A stretch of DNA of 43,969 nt from Chlamydiia bacterium (GCA_022601435.1 JAJACQ010000009.1:1-43969); one strand, 5' to 3'; positions 25,631-35,018 are shown, counted from the stretch's first letter. Numbers and translations: made by a program. Notes: generated by a model not told the origin, from the sequence alone.

Positions 25631-25699
25631 GTAGTTTTTCTATCTCGGATCGAAGGTGTACAAGAACGTACTGCGAGATCCGAGATAGGAAAAATACAC
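25631..25699 (+). repeat. GTAC-loop hairpin repeat, copy S3
   Basis: TAGTTTTTCTAT...ATAGGAAAAATACACC encloses a middle stem CTCGGATC/GATCCGAG and the inner GTAC/GTAC pair. It ends 21 bases from the stop of the haemagglutinin-type gene. With the tandem repeats, AT box, S2 and the terminator it fills the 571-base gap. Confidence 0.7.
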
Positions 25700-25720
25700 C
25701 GAAACAACGGGCCCTATTTA

Positions 25721-28513
25721 TTAAGGGGCGGTGAAGGTATGCTTTAGCCAGAAGTCATGGCTATGGAATAAATACCAATCATATACTCCGAAGTATCTTA
25801 ATCTATAGAACAATTCGTATAGGAAGTCATATTCGTAATATTGGAATGCTTGTTGACCGCTAACTATTGGTATAATGGCACAACCTGTAAATGTGTAGCC
25901 ACCTGAGTGGGTAAATGTACCTGATCCTAGGGTTTCTACTCTTGTATTTCCGACGCGGGTGATATCTCTTCCTGCTGTGAAGTTAATATTTCCTGTACCA
26001 CCTGCGGTTACGTAGGCTTCGTTAGGAATTGTACAGCTACCACGCATACGAATATCGTGGGTAGTGTTATAATTTACAGATCCACTTGTTGTTGTAACGT
26101 ACACGTTTGAGTGTGCAGATGTTCCTGTATACATATATATGCTTCTTCCAGCTGTTAGGTTGTTATCACCTTGTTCTGCTAGGATTCTTGCGTGTGTATA
26201 TAGGGCTGATCCGCTATACATTTCGATATCTCCAGTAGCGCTTATTGTATTTCCGGTATAACCGTAGATACTAGCAAGAGAGCTAACTCCCCCTCCACCG
26301 TTCATTTCAAGATCTCCACCAACATTAAGGGTATTTCCTTGTGAGTAAATATCAGCAATAGAAGCTGTTGTTGAAGCTCCTCCTGCTGTCAAAGTTACAT
26401 CTGCTGTTGTTGTCACAGTTATTATTCCGTTACTTGAGCTATTAAGGAGACGGGCGCTATTATTTGTTCCGGCCGCTCCTGCTATCAAGGTTAATGAGTC
26501 TGTTGTAAGGGTAATATTTCTTTGTGTACCTGCAGCTGTTCTGATATAGGCTATATTACCAGAACCAGAAGCTCCCCCCTGAATCCAAGTAGAAGCAGAG
26601 GTTATCCCTACTGTTCCACCAGTAATTGCTGTGACAAGACCAGATCCGCATGCTCCTGCAATCACTTCAACATCATCTAGAGCAGTTGTTGCACCAATTA
26701 ATACTGATGTTGTACCGATTATATTTGCCTGACCGCAAGCTTCTCCTCTTAAAGAAAGATCTCCGACTCCAGCTGTTTGGCCATCAACAGTCACCGTTGT
26801 ACCACTGATTAAAGCATTACCACCAGAACCTCTTAGGTTGAGGTTATTTCCAAAGTCAATATCAATATCACCGGCTGCTGTTTGCAAACAAGCAGATCCA
26901 TTTGTTGAACCTTGTATTAACAATACATTAGATGCAGTAACATTAATATCTCCGCTTGTTAAATTAGCTCCTACATCAGATGCTGAAACTATATTGATCA
27001 ATGGAGATGTTAAAGTTAAGACATCTGATCCTGAGAATGTTGATCCTGTCATAACCAAAGCTTTCGAGATATCAATTTGATCAGAAGCAATAAGAGTTAA
27101 ATGATTTCCTGAGCTCCAGTTAATATCTACAGTAGTAACATCAATATCTGTAGCGTTAACAGTTACATTTCCAAGAGCTAAAATTCCTTCAATTGAACTT
27201 TCTGTAAATACAGAAGTCAAAGGTGCCCCTGCATAGTTTGGTGGAGCAAAGTATGTACCCTGATTAGCAGCTGCTCCTACAGATACAGTTGGCCCTAAAA
27301 CAGTAAATGTTCCCACTGATCCTGAAGTTGAGGATGCATTAGCAGATCCATCAACGCTTAAGTAACCAGGAGAATTAAGAGTTATATCTCCTCCATTTCC
27401 AGAAGTAGAAGATGTCGTTATTGATCCTAAGTATACAATAGAGGTATCGCCATAAAGATTAACAGCTCCTCCATTTCCTGTTGTTCCTGTGGAAGTAATT
27501 GTTGCACCAGATGCCATATGAACATTAGTTGTTAAATTTGTAGTTGCAGACGTCCCAATTGTTACAGCTCCTCCTGTTACACCAGAGACATCAATAGAAG
27601 AACCTGTTTCTAAAGCAACTGAATAACCATAAATTTCTACTGCGGGACCTACACCTGTTGTTGTACATGAGCGAGAGATACTTCCTGAAAATTCCAATGC
27701 CCCTTTGTTATTAGCAGGTTGAGCTATTAATCTTATGACACCATTTGTTCCTGAAGTACAACTTGTAGCTTGCACAACGCCATTTTGATTAATTGCTAAA
27801 GTATAAATATTTCCATCTGCTTTCATGATTACAGAGCCACCAGAAATCGTTCCATTATGATCAATTCCTGTTCCGGTTGCCGCCGTTCCTGTTGTTTCTA
27901 TATATATTCTTTCTACTTCTGCAGGTCTATAAATTAAATTACTTCCCGCTCCAATTGCTGCAGTTCCCTGAGCCGCCACTGAAGATCCTGAATTTGTGAT
28001 TACTCTATAACCAATTAAAGTTGCATCCCCTGTTGTCGTCGTAATATTCCCTGAAACAGTTACTGTTCCAGATCCTGTGAATGTTAAATTTGTATTAGGT
28101 TCAAAAGTACCAGATAAGCTGAGTCCTGCAACTAAGAATCCGCCAGTAACAACTGTTCCATTTGATCCGATGATAACGCCATTAGGATTACAAAGATAAA
28201 TCACGCCGTTTGTACCAGATGAAATTGATCCATCCATTGAAGTAACAGATGAGCCAGTAACTTGATTAAATACATAGTAAGTATCTGCTGCACTTGTTCC
28301 TGTTCTATCAAACGTAATCGATTGACCGTTTGTAAGATCAAAACTTGACCAGTTAATGATGTTATTTTCCGAACTAGTGCTTACTGTTACGGAATTAGTT
28401 GCTGTTGTTACAGATGCTCCACCTGTAACTACTGTCGACCCACTTGGCAATGCCCATAAAGTGGTCGAAGCAAAAAGTATTATTATATATATTTTATTTA
28501 TCAAAACAAACAC
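25721..28513 (-). CDS. Filamentous-haemagglutinin-type exoprotein (TPS domain)
   Basis: A 930-residue secreted beta-helix protein. A signal peptide (about residues 1-21) is followed by a two-partner-secretion domain with its key motifs: NIINWSSFDLTNGQSITFDR, FNQVTGS, GVIYLCNPNGVIIG and TGGFLVAGL. The rest is Gly/Ser/Thr-rich repeats expected to form a right-handed beta helix, with about eight Cys. The C-terminus is abruptly aromatic (QYYEYDFLYELFYRLRYFGVYDW...). No TpsB transporter is nearby; instead it follows the usher and tip genes by 65 bases. GTG is the start. Probably a surface or released adhesin; its export route is open. Confidence 0.82.
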   Translation of the reverse strand: MFVLINKIYIIILFASTTLWALPSGSTVVTGGASVTTATNSVTVSTSSENNIINWSSFDLTNGQSITFDRTGTSAADTYYVFNQVTGSSVTSMDGSISSGTNGVIYLCNPNGVIIGSNGTVVTGGFLVAGLSLSGTFEPNTNLTFTGSGTVTVSGNITTTTGDATLIGYRVITNSGSSVAAQGTAAIGAGSNLIYRPAEVERIYIETTGTAATGTGIDHNGTISGGSVIMKADGNIYTLAINQNGVVQATSCTSGTNGVIRLIAQPANNKGALEFSGSISRSCTTTGVGPAVEIYGYSVALETGSSIDVSGVTGGAVTIGTSATTNLTTNVHMASGATITSTGTTGNGGAVNLYGDTSIVYLGSITTSSTSGNGGDITLNSPGYLSVDGSANASSTSGSVGTFTVLGPTVSVGAAANQGTYFAPPNYAGAPLTSVFTESSIEGILALGNVTVNATDIDVTTVDINWSSGNHLTLIASDQIDISKALVMTGSTFSGSDVLTLTSPLINIVSASDVGANLTSGDINVTASNVLLIQGSTNGSACLQTAAGDIDIDFGNNLNLRGSGGNALISGTTVTVDGQTAGVGDLSLRGEACGQANIIGTTSVLIGATTALDDVEVIAGACGSGLVTAITGGTVGITSASTWIQGGASGSGNIAYIRTAAGTQRNITLTTDSLTLIAGAAGTNNSARLLNSSSNGIITVTTTADVTLTAGGASTTASIADIYSQGNTLNVGGDLEMNGGGGVSSLASIYGYTGNTISATGDIEMYSGSALYTHARILAEQGDNNLTAGRSIYMYTGTSAHSNVYVTTTSGSVNYNTTHDIRMRGSCTIPNEAYVTAGGTGNINFTAGRDITRVGNTRVETLGSGTFTHSGGYTFTGCAIIPIVSGQQAFQYYEYDFLYELFYRLRYFGVYDWYLFHSHDFWLKHTFTAP

Positions 28514-28578
28514 GCTTCTTTTTAATTATTTATGATTTTAGTTTATAAATAACACATCTAATAATTAAAATAAAGATT

Positions 28579-29427
28579 TTATAAAGAAGAAATAGTTAAA
28601 TAGACTCTATCTTTGTATTTACCACAAAAAGTTTTGTCCATATCTGGCTTCAATAAGAACTTTAAGGAAGATCGAATCTCAGAATTTTCTTTTTGAAAAG
28701 ACTTACTAAAAAGTGTGGTTTGAGAAATCAACGAAAATTCTTTACCTTCACTTTCAATAACGTAAGGTATTGAGTATGGAGAATCTATTTCTGATTCCCC
28801 TTCTAAAATCATATGGCCATTATTTTTTGAAGTGATCGAAACAGATAATTTTGTGTTTGCTTTTACAACTAAGCTAAGTTCTTTAAATGATTTAGAGTTT
28901 ATCTCTCCAAAGTTTAGTTTAATCACATCATCACTAAACGATGCACCATTCATATAAACTTTTGCATCTAATTGTTCATCGGCCATAAAAGAAAAAGAAA
29001 CAATTCTTTCTGAGATGATTTCATCTTTTTTCATTATCTTAATAGGAACTTCTGCAACATACGTACCTGGAGTTAAACACTTACCACTTGGTAATATAAA
29101 TGATAGTGGTACTTGAAACTCTTCTTTTTCTTTAACTCTTATAAGCGGCCATTTATTTTCTTTGCCCTTAATCTCGTCTGCTAATTTATAAGAAATATCA
29201 TCATTTCCAGAAGAAAAGAGGCCTTCTACTGCAGAAAATACAACGCTATATTCAGAAATATCATCTTCTTTAAAAAAACTAATGTAAGCATTGACTTTTA
29301 CCTCTTCTGTTGAAGAAATCTTATACCCTTCAAACCCTATACTTTCTAAAAATACATCTGTTTGTTTTAACTCAATTGAGTAAATACAGCTAAAAGACGT
29401 ACAAAATATTAATAGCCATTTTTTCAT
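28579..29427 (-). CDS. Putative pilus tip adhesin / subunit of the usher pathway
   Basis: A 282-residue protein with a signal peptide (about residues 1-17). Its start overlaps the usher stop by four bases (ATGA). The C-terminus CGKYKDRVYLTISSL matches the final beta-strand pattern (G-Y-D---vt/lt-) of spore-coat-U/Csu-type pilin domains. The N-terminal half is a separate beta-rich region, giving the two-domain layout of CsuE-like tip adhesins. Its place after the usher supports this. Sequence similarity is low and the call rests largely on context. Confidence 0.6.
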   Translation of the reverse strand: MKKWLLIFCTSFSCIYSIELKQTDVFLESIGFEGYKISSTEEVKVNAYISFFKEDDISEYSVVFSAVEGLFSSGNDDISYKLADEIKGKENKWPLIRVKEKEEFQVPLSFILPSGKCLTPGTYVAEVPIKIMKKDEIISERIVSFSFMADEQLDAKVYMNGASFSDDVIKLNFGEINSKSFKELSLVVKANTKLSVSITSKNNGHMILEGESEIDSPYSIPYVIESEGKEFSLISQTTLFSKSFQKENSEIRSSLKFLLKPDMDKTFCGKYKDRVYLTISSL

Positions 29428-31883
29428 TTTCTCATCTCACTACGTTTTTTATCTTCAGGGATTCTTTCAATATTATAATCTCCTATATTAATATAGTTTA
29501 TACCATCATCATCTAACTCTACCTCAACATTTTTGATGGTACAGAAATATTTATTTGTAAATCTAATTGAATACTTTCCAGGAACAACATCTAATACTTG
29601 AAAAACACCATCTTCATCAGTAAAGAATCTATATTTAAGCTTTTTATCTTTGACTTCAAATTCAGAGATCATCATTCCTGTGATATTTTCTGAAGGCTTT
29701 CCTTTATCATATAAAACGCCCTCTACAATCACCTTAGGTTGATCTCCTACATCTAATACAGCACCTGATTTATTTAGGGATTTTATATTGTAAGAAGTGT
29801 TTTCAAAATCACCACCATAAGAACCATCTTCTCGTACAACGGACACATCTAAAGAGTTATATGAATTTATAGGAATTACAGCAGGGAAAAAATAGGTTGC
29901 TCGCGCTGTATAGTCTTTTCCTGATGGATTAACAACCACAGGGGCATTTCTTAAATATTTATTTGGAGCAATAATTACAAAGCTATCTCTTATAGGACGA
30001 GAAACAGCAACTTTTCTATCAGCAAATACTAAAGCCGTTGCTAAGCTTGCGTTTGTTACAGCTGTTGTAGAGTCAATATCTGTTAAACTACTTTTGTATA
30101 ATTGTTGAGATGCATTTGCTCTAATAAGCCTTCCATCATAAGCAAATCTTCCTTCAAGCTGATTACTACCTGGAGCATTATTAAATCCTATATTTCCAGC
30201 AACAGAGCGCCTACCAGAAAGAGCTTTATTATAGGTAATTGCAGATGTGAGTGCTTTTTGCCGTGAATTATACATTGTTTTTGTGCCAAAGTCCTTATAT
30301 CTGGGGGTTAAATCAAAATTGATAGCTGTCTCCGTAGTTCCAGGCCTTAAATCTGACTCCACCCACTTAAGCATTCCTCTTATACAAAGCCAAGGCATTG
30401 GTCGCACTGACAAAGTCCCTTGTACGCTATTTTTGTTTCCGGCGTTTCTCAAATACCCATATTGATAAACAATATTTGCAGACATTACGCTGTAGATGTT
30501 TGCTGACAAAGAGCTACTAAATAAAAATGCTGTCTCTTGATTTTTATTTGCACCACCAAAATAACGAAACCCCTTTTGCGTGCCTTCAAAAGCAAAATTC
30601 CACAGTATCGGTATTTTCCATGCATCAGGTTGTAAAAGCGCAATGCGCGTCTTAAAACAAGGATTCTCGAAGACATCAAAACTTAAACCTACCTCTGAAA
30701 TTGTTTTAAAGTAAGGTCTTGCATATATTCCCTGAACACCAGTAAAGATTTTACTTTTTAAAGCCTGAAAATACCCTGCCAGTGTTAAATCATCAGCAAT
30801 ACCACCCCTTAAATAACCACTAAATGCTGGATAAACAGACATTGAATAAAATCCTTCAGAACCTTTTTGAATATCGTAGGATGGATAACCTACAGTCACA
30901 TTTGTTTCTATATCTCCTTTTCTCATCAAAGCTGGATTATAAAACATTGTAATATCAACATCTCTTTCTTCACCTGTCGGACCTAATATTTTTAACACCA
31001 CATTATTTAAACCTTGAGCCAAAGGAAAGTTCTGCAAAACATGATTTCCAGCTGGTAAATCTAATCGATTTACATCTATCCCATTAATTATCACACGAAT
31101 TTCAGAAGGGGCATTTAAAAATAGATCATGACGAGACATACTTCCTAACGTTGAATCTGTAATTAAATCACTATTTTTTGAAAGATTGATTCCTATAATC
31201 GGCAATGATCCTTGAAATGAAATACCGGCACTATTAATTGTTCCTGCTGCCCACTTCATTCCTGATTCTTTAAATTCTTTTGAAAGAACCGCATTGACAG
31301 GATTTATTCCCCAAGTATTATCATGTAAGAAGTAGCCAAAGCCTGTTAATATCGTGTCTTTGTAATGTAAGCAGCAATTTAAATTTCCAAAAGACTGCAG
31401 TCCTTCAGGACGAAATGCATTGATAAAATTACGTCTATCTCTAATCCCCCCTTCTAAATTTAAATAACCCGAAAACGCAGAAGGTTGAATTTTTTTTCCT
31501 CCTTTTGATCCTCCAAAAGCTCTAGGGCGAGTAACATTTGTATATTTAGTCTTTAACAAGTCTAACTTTGTTTCTAAGTGAAGTGTTTGATCCACTGTAG
31601 AAAAATAAATACCAAATTTTTCATTTCCTTTAGAAGTATTCTCGGGGACATATCCGATTGTCTCTAAAAAAGCTTTTAAGTCTAATAAACCTTGTTCGGT
31701 AAGATAGTCTTTAACAACAACTTTTAATGTCTCATTTTCTACTTTAACTAAATCTGATTCTGTTTCTAAAATAACAGGGACATCACAAATAATCTCAGAG
31801 TTAATAAAAAGAGGAACTTGTATTTCGATTTCTAAAGCAAATATCGAATTAAGAATAAGAACAAAAAATGCCCCTCTTAACAT
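29424..31883 (-). CDS. Outer-membrane usher (PapC/CsuD-like)
   Basis: The outer-membrane pore that assembles chaperone-bound subunits into pili. Of 819 residues, 1-16 form a signal peptide. An N-terminal periplasmic domain leads to a beta barrel from about residue 140 (GYLNLEGGIRDRRN), with the characteristic plug-region block SEIRVIINGIDVNRLDLPAGNHVLQNFPLAQGLNNVVLKI (about 255-295). A C-terminal Ig/carboxypeptidase-like domain (VIVEGVLYDKGKPS...GKYSIRF) follows. Length fits ushers (about 800-870). The gene lies 4 bases after the chaperone and overlaps the tip gene. Confidence 0.82.
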   Translation of the reverse strand: MLRGAFFVLILNSIFALEIEIQVPLFINSEIICDVPVILETESDLVKVENETLKVVVKDYLTEQGLLDLKAFLETIGYVPENTSKGNEKFGIYFSTVDQTLHLETKLDLLKTKYTNVTRPRAFGGSKGGKKIQPSAFSGYLNLEGGIRDRRNFINAFRPEGLQSFGNLNCCLHYKDTILTGFGYFLHDNTWGINPVNAVLSKEFKESGMKWAAGTINSAGISFQGSLPIIGINLSKNSDLITDSTLGSMSRHDLFLNAPSEIRVIINGIDVNRLDLPAGNHVLQNFPLAQGLNNVVLKILGPTGEERDVDITMFYNPALMRKGDIETNVTVGYPSYDIQKGSEGFYSMSVYPAFSGYLRGGIADDLTLAGYFQALKSKIFTGVQGIYARPYFKTISEVGLSFDVFENPCFKTRIALLQPDAWKIPILWNFAFEGTQKGFRYFGGANKNQETAFLFSSSLSANIYSVMSANIVYQYGYLRNAGNKNSVQGTLSVRPMPWLCIRGMLKWVESDLRPGTTETAINFDLTPRYKDFGTKTMYNSRQKALTSAITYNKALSGRRSVAGNIGFNNAPGSNQLEGRFAYDGRLIRANASQQLYKSSLTDIDSTTAVTNASLATALVFADRKVAVSRPIRDSFVIIAPNKYLRNAPVVVNPSGKDYTARATYFFPAVIPINSYNSLDVSVVREDGSYGGDFENTSYNIKSLNKSGAVLDVGDQPKVIVEGVLYDKGKPSENITGMMISEFEVKDKKLKYRFFTDEDGVFQVLDVVPGKYSIRFTNKYFCTIKNVEVELDDDGINYINIGDYNIERIPEDKKRSEMRK

Positions 31884-31887
31884 ATTA

Positions 31888-32634
31888 TCACTCCGTAATT
31901 CTTACACCTAGAACAGAGTCAGGAATTTCTTTCTCTGTACATGGAATCTTGATTTCTCTTTTTCCTTTAGAAAGAATTAAAAGAGCATTACCTGCATATT
32001 TCTGCACTAACTCTTCTGTTAATAAATGCCAGTCCTCCTTACCCTTTGCAGAGCGTAAAAGCTCTAATTCAAGATCTTTTGAAATGATATGCTTATGCTT
32101 TGATCCTGTATTTTCTAAGGTAATTACAAAATAATCTTCACCTTCGATCTTTTTTCGATCAAAAGATGTGACCTCTATTTTTGATTTTGCAACTTTTTTA
32201 GGCTGAATATAAACAGTTCCCTCAAACCGTACACCAAATGAAAGACCAGCTCTTCTTTCATCTTTTCCTAAATCTTCTTCACCAAAATCTACATTGATAT
32301 TTTGTTCTGCAAAAATAATACGATAAGCTTTTTCATGGGCAATTGGTTTCTTAGCTTTCCAAATAACTCTAATTAATCTTTTTTCTTTTGGTTTTAAAAC
32401 GACTTGTTTTGGATAGACGATTAAATCTTTTGTTGCATCCATGATATTTTTTCCATCTATATCCATGGATCGAGTTTTTGTAGAGATGGCTATCACTTTT
32501 TGAGAATTTGCATCATTGATCAGTGTGTAATAACCCTGACCTTTGTTAAAATCTATCTCCAAATCAACTGGAGAGATTGAGAGGGTAAACACCTTTACAC
32601 ATAAACAACTCACTATTAACAATACTTTTTTCAT
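31888..32634 (-). CDS. PapD-like periplasmic pilus chaperone
   Basis: Folds and caps pilus subunits in the periplasm by donor-strand complementation. The 248-residue protein has a signal peptide (about residues 1-17). The first Ig domain starts ISPVDLEIDFNKGQGYYTLIND and carries the subunit-binding strand LIVYPKQVVLKPKEKRLIRVIWKA followed by HEKAYRIIFAEQ, the typical pattern of archaic/sigma-like chaperones; the second Ig domain is more diverged. It lies 3 bases after the pilin-like gene and 4 before the usher. The clade (archaic versus alpha) cannot be fixed by eye. Confidence 0.8.
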   Translation of the reverse strand: MKKVLLIVSCLCVKVFTLSISPVDLEIDFNKGQGYYTLINDANSQKVIAISTKTRSMDIDGKNIMDATKDLIVYPKQVVLKPKEKRLIRVIWKAKKPIAHEKAYRIIFAEQNINVDFGEEDLGKDERRAGLSFGVRFEGTVYIQPKKVAKSKIEVTSFDRKKIEGEDYFVITLENTGSKHKHIISKDLELELLRSAKGKEDWHLLTEELVQKYAGNALLILSKGKREIKIPCTEKEIPDSVLGVRITE

Positions 32635-32637
32635 AAC

Positions 32638-33123
32638 TTACCCTATATGTTTTAAAATAACTGAAAACTGCGCAGATAAAGCCCCTGACAATATGTCATG
32701 TTGTGAAACAACAGGGATCTGTACACCTAATGAAAGGCTTTTTTTGACTGGTTCTTTTATATTCTCTTGAGAAAAAATCACATCGTTATTACTTATAATA
32801 GAATGATTTTTTGTATTGAATAAATGAAAGACAATCTTTCTATCTTTTTCTTGCTCACTAAAAAAAAACTGGTTTTTATTTGCCCCTTTACTATGAAGTA
32901 AAATCTTAAGAGGATCTTTTATATTAGAAAAAAAGGTAATATGGCAAACACACTTTCTCTCAACGCCTTTAACAAGCTCTTGAGGAGAAAACTTCATGAA
33001 TTTATCTTGATATTCAATTTTAATCATCGATCTATCGGGGAATTCACCTTCTAGTTCGAAAAAAAGATCTTTGCTATGCAATCTGCAAAAACAAAGAAAT
33101 ATAATCAAACAAATACTTCTCAT
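32638..33123 (-). CDS. Putative pilin subunit (first gene of the usher operon)
   Basis: A 161-residue protein with a signal peptide (about residues 1-17). The rest is predicted beta-rich, with two cysteines close together (RKCVCHI) that could form or trade a disulphide. The end IPVVSQHDILSGALSAQFSVILKHIG resembles the last strand of spore-coat-U-like pilins (G--S--fsV-l). Its position directly before the chaperone is where major pilins sit in csu-type operons. I cannot identify the family from sequence alone. Confidence 0.55.
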   Translation of the reverse strand: MRSICLIIFLCFCRLHSKDLFFELEGEFPDRSMIKIEYQDKFMKFSPQELVKGVERKCVCHITFFSNIKDPLKILLHSKGANKNQFFFSEQEKDRKIVFHLFNTKNHSIISNNDVIFSQENIKEPVKKSLSLGVQIPVVSQHDILSGALSAQFSVILKHIG

Positions 33124-33150
33124 GACAAAAATCCTAATAGTAATTATTTT

Positions 33151-33179
33151 ACCATACGGATCAAGACTTCAAAAATCAA
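33151..33179 (-). promoter_or_regulatory. Promoter of the chaperone-usher operon
   Basis: On the minus strand TTGATT (33179-33174) and TATGGT (33156-33151) are 17 bases apart. The -35 box overlaps the last bases of rseP, so the pilus operon can be expressed separately from the essential dxr-rseP genes. Confidence 0.5.
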
Positions 33180-35014
33180 CTAAAAAATTTAACTATATCA
33201 TAAAACGTTATGTAGATAAAAAACATAACTATCATAGCAAAAAACGGAAAGATTAGTTTCTGCATTGTTTTAGCTTTGATTCTTTTTTTAGTTCCCATTT
33301 CATAAAGCGTGAAACAAATATGACCACCGTCTAGCATTGGGATTGGTAAAAGATTCATAAATGCTAGATTTAATGAAATCATACCAAGCCAGTAGACACC
33401 TGTAATCATACTGCTTTTTGATGAATCGTGAACAAGCTTTATCATTCCAATTGGTCCTGACATATGCTTAGGCGAAATCGAGCCTGTTAATAGATTTTTT
33501 AAACTAAAAATAAAGTCATTTATCAAATCTCTCATCATTGCAAAAGGATTAGGATTATATACTACTTTTTCATCAGCAATTTTTGCATTTGAAAAAATTG
33601 TTTGTTTATTCACCCACTGACTAAAAGTTTCTTGATCAACTAGTTCTTTAACTTGCTTTAACTTGTCTGGATCTTGTTGTTCATAAAATTCAAGATTAGT
33701 GACAGGTTTTGTAGATCTTAAGAATCGATATTTTCCTTGCGCAGTTATTTCATCGCTTCCGAGTTGATTTTCCATTGAACTTATCGCATCAAGATCTAAG
33801 TCTTGTAAAAAATCTTTATCAGTATTTGTCCAACGAGAATGATTTCTATCAGATGATGACACCATAACTAAACACTTTCTTTCAGAAATTGCTTTATAAA
33901 AATCTTCTGAAGAAGAAACCTTTTCTCCTGATACAGCTAATATTTTATCACCCTTTTTAAGGACATGTAGATCTTGCGATACCTCATCTGATTCTATTAA
34001 AAAAAGCTCCTCAGTTACATACAACCCTTCACTCACTAAATATGGAATGAAATAAGTAGAAGCTATTGCACCTTCTAAATCCATCTCTCTTTTATAATCG
34101 ACAAACTCATCTCTTTGCTCATCAGATAACTTCAAATCACCTAATAATATACGCGGTACTTGTAAATGAATTTTTTCACCATCTCTATCCACAGTAACTA
34201 AAGCAACATCCCTAGAGATGACATCTTGCATTTGAGACGTTGAGTAAATAACACTTCCATCAACATAAACAATACGATCCCCTTTTTTAATTCCTGCATT
34301 TGCAAGCGTTGACTGATATTTATTTTCTGCATCACCAGTATAAATAGCATAAGACGCAGGTGCTAAAATTCCCATTGTCTTATACTCTTTTTGTGTAAAT
34401 AAAGTATTTTTCGGAGTGTAGAATGAAACTTTGGATATCACCTCCCCTTCACCTCTTTTATCAACAACAATGTTCATTGAGTCATTCTTTTTAAGCATTC
34501 CCTGATAAAAGATATCTCTAAACCCATTATATGCCTGATTATTTACTGAAACGATGCGATCACCAGCACGTACGCCTTCTTCATAAATAGAAGACTCTTG
34601 ATCAACCTGCCCCACAACCTTTGTAAATTGAGCAAAAGGCTTATCTTGACCACCATAAAAGTAAATCCCAGCAAACACAAATAATGCAAAAACAATATTA
34701 ACAGCAGGACCTGCAGCTGCTACAAGAATACGGTAAAGAGGTTTTTTACTATAAAATCCATTGCGCACCTGGTGAGGTTCTTTTCCATTTTCACCTTCCA
34801 TACCAGCAATTTTTACATAGCCTCCAAATATAAGATAACAAATCTGCCACTTCACACCTTTGTGCTTCCATGAGATTATTGGTTTCCCCATTCCAACGCT
34901 AAAAACCTCAACTTTCATCCCTGCCCATCTTGCCACAAAATAATGACCAAGCTCATGTATAAAAATTAAAAAACTTAACCCAAATACAGCGAATAATATA
35001 CTAGTTATACTCAT
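33176..35014 (-). CDS. rseP: RseP-type site-2 intramembrane zinc protease
   Basis: Cleaves membrane-embedded substrates after a first cut by another protease. The 612-residue protein has the zinc site HELGH at residues 20-24 in the first membrane helix, the following VGMGKPI and FGGYVKIAGM loops, PDZ-like domains in the long periplasmic middle (GVRAGDRIVSVNN; GIKKGDRIVYVDG), and the LDG motif LPIPMLDGGH near the C-terminus. It is longer than E. coli RseP (about 450), as in other chlamydiae. It lies 4 bases behind dxr, as I recall from C. trachomatis. Confidence 0.93.
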   Translation of the reverse strand: MSITSILFAVFGLSFLIFIHELGHYFVARWAGMKVEVFSVGMGKPIISWKHKGVKWQICYLIFGGYVKIAGMEGENGKEPHQVRNGFYSKKPLYRILVAAAGPAVNIVFALFVFAGIYFYGGQDKPFAQFTKVVGQVDQESSIYEEGVRAGDRIVSVNNQAYNGFRDIFYQGMLKKNDSMNIVVDKRGEGEVISKVSFYTPKNTLFTQKEYKTMGILAPASYAIYTGDAENKYQSTLANAGIKKGDRIVYVDGSVIYSTSQMQDVISRDVALVTVDRDGEKIHLQVPRILLGDLKLSDEQRDEFVDYKREMDLEGAIASTYFIPYLVSEGLYVTEELFLIESDEVSQDLHVLKKGDKILAVSGEKVSSSEDFYKAISERKCLVMVSSSDRNHSRWTNTDKDFLQDLDLDAISSMENQLGSDEITAQGKYRFLRSTKPVTNLEFYEQQDPDKLKQVKELVDQETFSQWVNKQTIFSNAKIADEKVVYNPNPFAMMRDLINDFIFSLKNLLTGSISPKHMSGPIGMIKLVHDSSKSSMITGVYWLGMISLNLAFMNLLPIPMLDGGHICFTLYEMGTKKRIKAKTMQKLIFPFFAMIVMFFIYITFYDIVKFFS

Positions 35015-35018
35015 ATTT

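Noticed and set aside
28579-31883. Type IV pilus or autotransporter assembly genes
   Set aside because: The plug-domain motif of the large protein and the PapD-like partner fit the chaperone-usher class; there is no prepilin signal or ATPase.
31868-32134. Plus-strand 88-codon ORF across the usher-chaperone junction
   Set aside because: Antisense to the chaperone, with no ribosome site.
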